Part shown: positions 29,400-35,072 of the stretch, in pieces
Numbering within the stretch: position 1 is the stretch's first letter
Layout of the letters: each line of letters starts with the position of its first letter
Origin: Clostridioides difficile
GTDB taxonomy: Bacteria > Bacillota > Clostridia > Peptostreptococcales > Peptostreptococcaceae
NCBI GenBank assembly: GCA_024919175.1
Contig: CP103806.1
Location: forward strand, 1-35,072
Direction: 5' to 3'
Length of the DNA: 35,072 bases
Made by a program: the position numbers and the translations under genes
The notes under the pieces: generated by a model
The model's database searches: none
What the model was told of the DNA's origin: nothing
Seen by the model: the letters and a program-made list of their open reading frames with translations, nothing else

Positions 29400-32282
29400 T
29401 TATTTATTTTCCAAACATTGTAGCCTTTTTTCAAGTTCTTCTATTTTTTTGTTAGTTTCATTTTTATAGTTTTCAAAGTCGTTTAAAGTCTTTTGTAACG
29501 ATAGTTGTAGTACTGCCAAGTGGGAAGTTATATCTTGAGAGTAAACTCCTGCTCCAGCTTCCTCAGATACATCTTTAAAAACATATTGATTTATTGGATT
29601 TTCTAAATTTGACTCTATGTCTAACTGTAATCTATGCTCTATATTATTTTCATTCATGGTTTTTAATCTATAAGGCGTAAATACATTTGACTGTACTGCG
29701 CTATTTTTTACAAAGTCAATACAGTTTTCTACTATGTTATTGTTATCTCTAGTATTTGCCATCCTGTATGACGTATTTGAACTTACAGACCTTGTTAATT
29801 GGTTTAAATTATTACATACTAAATAGTCCCACGCCTTGTTATTAGAGCCACAATTATATGTTCCGGCGTATTGTGGGTTTATATGCTGTGTATTTAGTCC
29901 TGTGTTAATATAACTTTTATCGTTTTTCTTTCCAAATTCAAATACTTCAGTTCCATTTATATAACCTCTAATAGCGTCATTTGAAACATATATATAAGCA
30001 TTATCGTTATATTTAAGTCTTATTGCTTTTCCTATTCCTTCTCCATATTGTGCTGTAGCGTCTATTGCGCATTTTGCGCCGTTTCCTTCAAAAAGCAATA
30101 TAAAGGGGTTGCTTGAACTGGATGTTATCCTATCGCACGCTATTGTTCCTGACTGGATATACGAAGCATTTATATATATTCTTCCGTTTTCTAAGTAAAT
30201 TCCTTGTGTTTGACCATTATTGGTTAATTTATCGAATATATCTCTTTGTGTTTGGGCTTCTACTGCACTTTCTGCTTCTCTCTCTGCAATTGGGGTTGAT
30301 ACATCCGTGGCAATTTCTTCGATTGTTTGACCTTGCAAGCTAAAAGAAACAGCCCTTATAGTAACATTTCCATTACTATCTACCGCAAAAGTAATATTTC
30401 CACTATTGTCTCTAACAGTTAGATTTTTAGCATTTATATATGTCCCTTCAATCGTTCCTGACTTAATATATGAAGCATTTATAAAAAGTTCATTACCAAC
30501 TAAATATATACCTTTTGATTGACCATTATTGGTAAGCTTATTAAATATCTCTAGCTGAGTAATTGCATCTATTTCAGTCCCTATAATATCGTCTAGGGTC
30601 TTACCTTTTAATGTGAAATTAGTCGCTTTTATAGATACATTTCCAAAACTATCTACTAGAAAGGTAATATCTCCATTCCCATCTGTGACAGTCAATTCTC
30701 TTGCATCTATATAAGTCCCTTTAAGCCTTCCAGCTACAACCTTATCTACGTCTAAATCCCTTATTAACGCGTGTCCTATTGCCACTTCCTCAAAGTATTC
30801 TGCTCCATCTGCGATTTTTCTTGTAGATGCTCCGACCTGGTCGGAAAACTCTGTAAATCTCCCGTGAGTATTTCCTGCTCTAACTCTATAGTACCAGGTT
30901 TGAACTGGCTTTACTTCATGTAAAAAGGCGCTTGCTTGACCCGAATATATTCTATTATTAAAAGTAATTGTATCGGGTACAAAGTCTTTTAGCTGAGAAG
31001 CGTACAATTCATAAGTATAGTAGTTTTTATTTTCATAACTCCATTCTAGTTGAACCGTTGCAAATAAACCATTTGCTTTTAGCGTTGATGTTTGAGGAAG
31101 TGTGTCCGGGAACTTCCCATTATCGACCTCGAAATCATCCAGGTCGTCGTGTACTTTTCCTAGTGTATTTTCTATACTATTTAGTCTATCCTTGAAGCCT
31201 GCGAAGTGATTTACCAGATTTCCAATTTCTATAGAATTGTATCTTTTCATAATAGGGTCATAATTAGTTTTTACGACCCTGGCAGTTGCATTTATTTGCA
31301 TCCTCAAATCTCTAACAATTACCTCATCATCCATGTTGACTGTTTCTAATATCTCATAATCTTTGTAATTTTCAGTTTGAGATAAATCTATAAAATCAAC
31401 CTTGTAATTGACACTCGGTAAGTCTTTTTTATTATAAAACCATTTTTGAGCCTTGTTCCTTAGCTGATTTACATTTGTTACATCTTCTCCAGTAAAATCA
31501 ACATATGCAATTTTCCTTGTTGGGTATTTTCTTATGTTTTCACTTTCGATATATTTTTCGGGAAGCGTAATTTTAACACTTTCGGTAGTATCGTCTGATT
31601 GTTGGTCGACCTGGGCATAAGGGTATATCATAGTTACTACATCCTGGATGTCATATTCAGCTTCCAATCCAACTAAATTCTTTTTATATGCTATTAATAC
31701 ATTGTTGCTTTCTCCTATCGAGTCATTTATATATATATTAAAGTTATCTCTTTTAATTTTTGCGCCATTTCCAAAAGTATCCAGAACACTCCCTCGTGTA
31801 CCTTGAATAGCTTCATATGTGTTTACGCACTCTATGCTAAAGCTATATTCTCCTGTTAAATTTGAATGTCCAACAAAACCATTTTGTTCTGTACTACCCC
31901 TAAAAAGGGCATTTAAAGCTTGTTCACAGGTACATTTTTCAAACTCTACTTTTTCAATAAAATTTTCTCTTAAGTCGTATGATATATGTTGCGCTTTTAC
32001 TTTAATAGTTCCCATCAACTCTTTAGATATATAATAAATTCTAAATAACTGACCTCTAAGACCTGGCGAAGCATCAGCCTTGACTATCATTCCATAGTTT
32101 AATTTTTCAAATAAAAAAGAGTCTACATAATAAGTAAACTCTAACTCAAATATTCCGTTTATTTCTTCTGTTACTTGTGCATCTGTAGCATCTTTCAATA
32201 TACCTAGTCCATTATGCCCGAAATCTATTTCATTTCCATCATACAATTTTAGATTACCTTTTATGTTATCTAGTTTACTCAT
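29400..32282 (-). CDS. Tail-associated protein (Tal), prophage endopeptidase tail family
   Basis: A 960-residue tail tip protein. The N-terminal ~370 residues are of the Prophage_tail/endopeptidase type (NGIFELEFTYYVDS, LRGQLFRIYYIS, INATARVVKTNYDPIMKRYNSIEIG). A fibronectin-like region follows (about 390-490; YYTYELYASQLKDF, WYYRVRAGNTHGRF). Three related segments come next (GTYIDARELTV, DSFGNVSIKATNFTL; GTYINAKNLTV, DSNGNVTIRAVSFSL). The C-terminus is a coiled coil (QKTLNDFENYKNETNKKIEE). The last part resembles an intramolecular chaperone-like ending. It would plug the tail tube and carry the fibres. Confidence 0.88.
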   Translation of the reverse strand: MSKLDNIKGNLKLYDGNEIDFGHNGLGILKDATDAQVTEEINGIFELEFTYYVDSFLFEKLNYGMIVKADASPGLRGQLFRIYYISKELMGTIKVKAQHISYDLRENFIEKVEFEKCTCEQALNALFRGSTEQNGFVGHSNLTGEYSFSIECVNTYEAIQGTRGSVLDTFGNGAKIKRDNFNIYINDSIGESNNVLIAYKKNLVGLEAEYDIQDVVTMIYPYAQVDQQSDDTTESVKITLPEKYIESENIRKYPTRKIAYVDFTGEDVTNVNQLRNKAQKWFYNKKDLPSVNYKVDFIDLSQTENYKDYEILETVNMDDEVIVRDLRMQINATARVVKTNYDPIMKRYNSIEIGNLVNHFAGFKDRLNSIENTLGKVHDDLDDFEVDNGKFPDTLPQTSTLKANGLFATVQLEWSYENKNYYTYELYASQLKDFVPDTITFNNRIYSGQASAFLHEVKPVQTWYYRVRAGNTHGRFTEFSDQVGASTRKIADGAEYFEEVAIGHALIRDLDVDKVVAGRLKGTYIDARELTVTDGNGDITFLVDSFGNVSIKATNFTLKGKTLDDIIGTEIDAITQLEIFNKLTNNGQSKGIYLVGNELFINASYIKSGTIEGTYINAKNLTVRDNSGNITFAVDSNGNVTIRAVSFSLQGQTIEEIATDVSTPIAEREAESAVEAQTQRDIFDKLTNNGQTQGIYLENGRIYINASYIQSGTIACDRITSSSSNPFILLFEGNGAKCAIDATAQYGEGIGKAIRLKYNDNAYIYVSNDAIRGYINGTEVFEFGKKNDKSYINTGLNTQHINPQYAGTYNCGSNNKAWDYLVCNNLNQLTRSVSSNTSYRMANTRDNNNIVENCIDFVKNSAVQSNVFTPYRLKTMNENNIEHRLQLDIESNLENPINQYVFKDVSEEAGAGVYSQDITSHLAVLQLSLQKTLNDFENYKNETNKKIEELEKRLQCLENK

Positions 32283-32311
32283 TTAATCCCCTTTCTAAAT
32301 ACTTAAATTCC

Positions 32312-33037
32312 TTACAGCATTACCCAATTAGGTTTTATTTCAATAACATTTACCTCACCTTCCCAGGTTATTTTATTTTCGCCATGTGTTAGGGTTGGAA
32401 ATTCACTAAACATTTTACTGTTTTCATTCACCAGCTTTTTAGTTACTGCATCAATTTTATAAGCATTCATCACATCACTATCAATTATAATTCTATCTTT
32501 TACACCTTTTAAAATTAAATCCTGTTCGTTTATTTTTAAGCTTATATCTCCATTTCCAAAAATCTCAATAACTGGATATGATATATCGTAACTATTGAAA
32601 ACAGAAAATTTATCTATATCTTTAGTGTCTATTGATATATCACTATAATTAACTATGCGCTTAAATGGCTTACAATCGAACTCTATAACAAATTCGCCAA
32701 AATTTTTATACATTCTTTCTATTTCGAGGGTATTGGAGCAATAAGCCTCATAATAGTAATTCCTATTTTCTATATATAATTTTTCATATACAAAATCTTT
32801 TTGTAGCCAATTTGTTAACTCCATTGCCATATTTTCTATATCAACATCTTTTGAATCTAAATCGCATTCTATAGATAATATGAAGTTTTCATAGTTACCA
32901 GCGTCAATTACAAGGTCGCCATTTCTGCCTGGCACACTCTTTTTTTCTATAGACCTTTTAGGGGTGCTTAAATCATTTATTTTTTTAATCTTTATTCCAA
33001 ATTCTTTGCTATTTCTATTTTTATATATAAAAAACAA
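32312..33037 (-). CDS. Distal tail protein (Dit)
   Basis: A 241-residue protein with the Dit-family N-terminal pattern KKINDLSTPKRSIEKKSVPGRNGDLVIDAG. It also has FGEFVIEFDCKPFKR and a C-terminal beta domain ending ENKITWEGEVNVIEIKPNW. Dit forms the hub between tail tube and tip. The start is a TTG at 33037 with GGGGGG eight bases before it. It lies between tape measure and Tal genes, as in other siphophages. Confidence 0.88.
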   Translation of the reverse strand: MFFIYKNRNSKEFGIKIKKINDLSTPKRSIEKKSVPGRNGDLVIDAGNYENFILSIECDLDSKDVDIENMAMELTNWLQKDFVYEKLYIENRNYYYEAYCSNTLEIERMYKNFGEFVIEFDCKPFKRIVNYSDISIDTKDIDKFSVFNSYDISYPVIEIFGNGDISLKINEQDLILKGVKDRIIIDSDVMNAYKIDAVTKKLVNENSKMFSEFPTLTHGENKITWEGEVNVIEIKPNWVML

Positions 33038-33050
33038 TTTAAATGCCCCC

Positions 33051-35072
33051 CTACACTAAGATACCATGGCGCTTTAAATATAAAGATGCTTTTCGCATTA
33101 AGTCGTCCATGTCCTGTTCTCTGTTATTATTGAAGTTTTCTATATTTAAATTAAAACCTCCTAAGATACTATTTGTATCTTCATTTACATTATTATTTTT
33201 CTTTTGTGTCTCTTTTTCTGCTGTATAATTTGTTGCAACTGCAATACTTTGCGTTGCTTTTGTAGACTCTAAATCGACTGTAGCTTTTAACCTATTTGCC
33301 AAACTAGATAAATTATTATCCATATCTTTCTCAAGACTTGGAGTTTCTACATCTATACCAACGCCAACACCTCTAACTATATTAGCCCCTATGATGTCTC
33401 TAAAAACTCTAGACGGCGAATGTATTCCAAGCACTGATTTAGCTTTCTTTAAAATACTATTTGCAAATCCACCAACTTTCCCCGTTAGCCATTTTATATT
33501 GCCCGATATTCCTTTCCATAGTCCAGTAACTATGTTTTTCCCAATGCTTATAAATTTTTCTGGGAGGGTCTTAACTGTATTAATAAAAGCATTTACTAAA
33601 GACGTTGCCGACTTTTTTGCTGAACTTGCTAAGCTACTTCCCCAGCTAGCAATTTTTGTTACAACTTGTTTTAAACAATTCCAAATTTTTGCAGGAAGTT
33701 GAGAAAAAAACTTAACTATATTATTTAAAAAGTTTGTTCCAATTTCGACAGCCTTATTTTTAATAGTAGTTCCCCATTCGCTAATTTTAGTTACTACTAT
33801 TACAAGCCCATTCCAAATTTTCCCTGGAAGTTCAGTAAAAAATTTTACTATAGTATTAACAAAGTTTGTTCCAACTTCAACAGCTTTATTTTTTAAATTA
33901 GTACCCCATTCCCCAATCTTAGTTACTACAGCCGAAAGACCTTCCCAAATCTTGCCAGGAAGTTCAGCGAACCATCCAACAATAGACTCTATGAGTGTTG
34001 GAATAGTTTCAGTAAAAAAAGCTACAATAGAGTTCCAGCCATTTACAAATCCATCTCTTAAGCCTGCCATTATATTCCCAGCTATATCTGCAAGACCCGA
34101 GAAAGCACTCCCCAAGAATCCAACAAAAGAGGTAAATGCGTTTGGAATAATTTCAGTAAAAAACTTACATATACCACCGAATACAGTCATAGCAACTTCT
34201 TTAATATTATTCCACGCTGTTATAACTGCATTTCTAAAGCCTTCATTTGTATTCCAAAGATGTACAAGTCCAGCTACTAATAATCCAATCGCAACCAAGG
34301 CTATAGTAAAAGGGTTCATTGACATAACTAGTGCTAAAGCTTTTTGTGCTACACTTACAGCTTGCGTTATAGCTTTAAATTGCTTAAATGCTTCGACCAT
34401 TTTCTGAACTTTATCAACTGCTTTAAACACTGCAAAAGCCCCACCAAGTAAGCCGAGCGCTGGAATAATTATATTAATATTTCTTACAAAAGCCGTCAAT
34501 AAAACTGATAGCACTTTAAATGCAACCTTAAAAGTTGTTGCTATTGCTGGTATCTTATCTTTTATGGATGCTGAAAACTTTTCTATCTGAGGAACTCCCT
34601 CCTTAGCGAACCAGTTCGCAAATTCGTTTAAAAGAGGTAAGACGGCTTCACCAAGAGGTAATAATACACCAACTTCTAGTTGTCTTTTTATGCCTTCTAT
34701 GGCTTCGCCAAAACTATTATATTTTATCTCATTTATCTTATCTAGTGCGTCAACGCTTCCAGATATTTTCCCATCCATATCAGTAAGTGCCTTAACTGCG
34801 TCCTCGCCCAAATCTTCCCATTTTGTCCCAAAAAGCTGGACACCAAGTTGGTTTCTCTTAACATCATCTTCGACATTTCCAAGCGCTGTTGTAACTTCCA
34901 TAAAAGCCTCTTTTGCATCTTTACCACCTTTTGCAAACTTAGCTGTTAATTCATCTGCATTAAGCCCTAAATCTGCAAAAGCTTGCTTTGTACCAGCTGA
35001 ACCGTCTTTAGTTCGTATTCCAAATTCTTTGACTGCATCATTTAAATAATCTAGCTGATATACTCCATTTTC
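33051..35072 (-). CDS. Tail tape measure protein, C-terminal part (begins at 615)
   Basis: This is the continuation of the gene that starts at 615 and crosses the window ends. It begins with ENGVYQLDYLNDAVKEFGIR, in frame with the other part. It has long hydrophobic helices (IIPALGLLGGAFAVF, PFTIALVAIGLLVAGL). Three tandem repeats of about 44 residues follow (starting ELPGKIWEGL, ELPGKIWNGL, QLPAKIWNCL), of the kind whose number sets tail length. A conserved SVLGIHSPSRVFRDIIGANIVRG lies before the coiled C-terminus. The stop lies just before the Dit gene's ribosome site. Confidence 0.95.
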   Translation of the reverse strand, partial: ENGVYQLDYLNDAVKEFGIRTKDGSAGTKQAFADLGLNADELTAKFAKGGKDAKEAFMEVTTALGNVEDDVKRNQLGVQLFGTKWEDLGEDAVKALTDMDGKISGSVDALDKINEIKYNSFGEAIEGIKRQLEVGVLLPLGEAVLPLLNEFANWFAKEGVPQIEKFSASIKDKIPAIATTFKVAFKVLSVLLTAFVRNINIIIPALGLLGGAFAVFKAVDKVQKMVEAFKQFKAITQAVSVAQKALALVMSMNPFTIALVAIGLLVAGLVHLWNTNEGFRNAVITAWNNIKEVAMTVFGGICKFFTEIIPNAFTSFVGFLGSAFSGLADIAGNIMAGLRDGFVNGWNSIVAFFTETIPTLIESIVGWFAELPGKIWEGLSAVVTKIGEWGTNLKNKAVEVGTNFVNTIVKFFTELPGKIWNGLVIVVTKISEWGTTIKNKAVEIGTNFLNNIVKFFSQLPAKIWNCLKQVVTKIASWGSSLASSAKKSATSLVNAFINTVKTLPEKFISIGKNIVTGLWKGISGNIKWLTGKVGGFANSILKKAKSVLGIHSPSRVFRDIIGANIVRGVGVGIDVETPSLEKDMDNNLSSLANRLKATVDLESTKATQSIAVATNYTAEKETQKKNNNVNEDTNSILGGFNLNIENFNNNREQDMDDLMRKASLYLKRHGILV

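Noticed and set aside
33391..34407. Long plus-strand open frames opposite the tape measure gene
   Set aside because: They lack ribosome sites and promoters and lie antisense to a clearly coding, conserved gene.

Overview
The window is a complete, circularly permuted genome of a temperate siphophage that very probably lives as a circular plasmid (a phage-plasmid) in a low-GC clostridial host. The tail tape measure gene runs off base 1 (minus strand) and continues without a lost base or frame change at base 35072, so the two ends join and the molecule is a 35,072-bp circle. The host is most likely Clostridioides difficile or a close relative. The best clue is a 52-residue type I toxin whose sequence (the MDNFLLNVLAGVIASLIFYL start and the SKCPAKSGW tail) is of the family known from C. 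difficile. AT-rich DNA, GGGGG-type ribosome sites, frequent TTG starts, a collagen-like tail protein and an amidase endolysin also fit clostridial phages.

Layout. (1) Virion and lysis genes, all on the minus strand and reading right to left across the junction: small terminase (10796), large terminase, portal, minor capsid protein, scaffold, major capsid protein with an extra C-terminal domain, four connector proteins, major tail protein, two tail-assembly proteins, a DUF4236 gene with its own promoter and terminator, tape measure (615 to 1, then 35072 to 33051), Dit, Tal, a BppU/collagen-like protein, a lectin-like putative receptor-binding protein, holin and endolysin (25825). The order is that of A118/SPP1-like siphophages. 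(2) 10825-12640: a small serine recombinase and a short tyrosine recombinase flanking a non-coding stretch with repeated boxes, a candidate recombination site. (3) 12813-18518: the early operon on the minus strand, driven by a strong promoter at 18563-18591. It carries an ArpU-like late regulator, a PAPS-reductase-family protein, SSB, a 'replication terminator'-type protein and many small proteins, several of them cysteine-rich and some under 60 codons. (4) 18519-19330: the lysogeny switch, with an XRE repressor lacking a cleavable domain and a convergent 34-codon ORF behind a strong promoter with a LexA-like box. (5) 19469-22557: the likely replicon, with a 745-residue SF2 helicase, three long AT-centred palindromes behind it, and a small RNA gene in front. 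(6) 22690-25670: maintenance, with a type I toxin-antitoxin module, an orphan antitoxin-like RNA, a second type I-like module, an AbrB-like protein, and a ParA/ribbon-helix-helix partition locus with ATATTGT iterons.

How it works together (inference). ParA, the ribbon-helix-helix protein and the toxin modules would keep the extrachromosomal prophage. The two recombinases would resolve multimers, or integrate. The helicase plus palindromes would replicate it. DNA damage could switch it to lytic growth through the LexA-controlled small ORF, and the ArpU-like protein would turn on the late genes.

The most unusual signal is the array at 19469-20086. Three tandem units of about 235 bp each carry a perfect 19-20-bp palindrome. 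The stem core differs between units, but both arms always change together. Each palindrome sits directly behind a copy of the helicase gene's 3' end, and the two relic copies differ from the live gene in their last codons only by synonymous changes.
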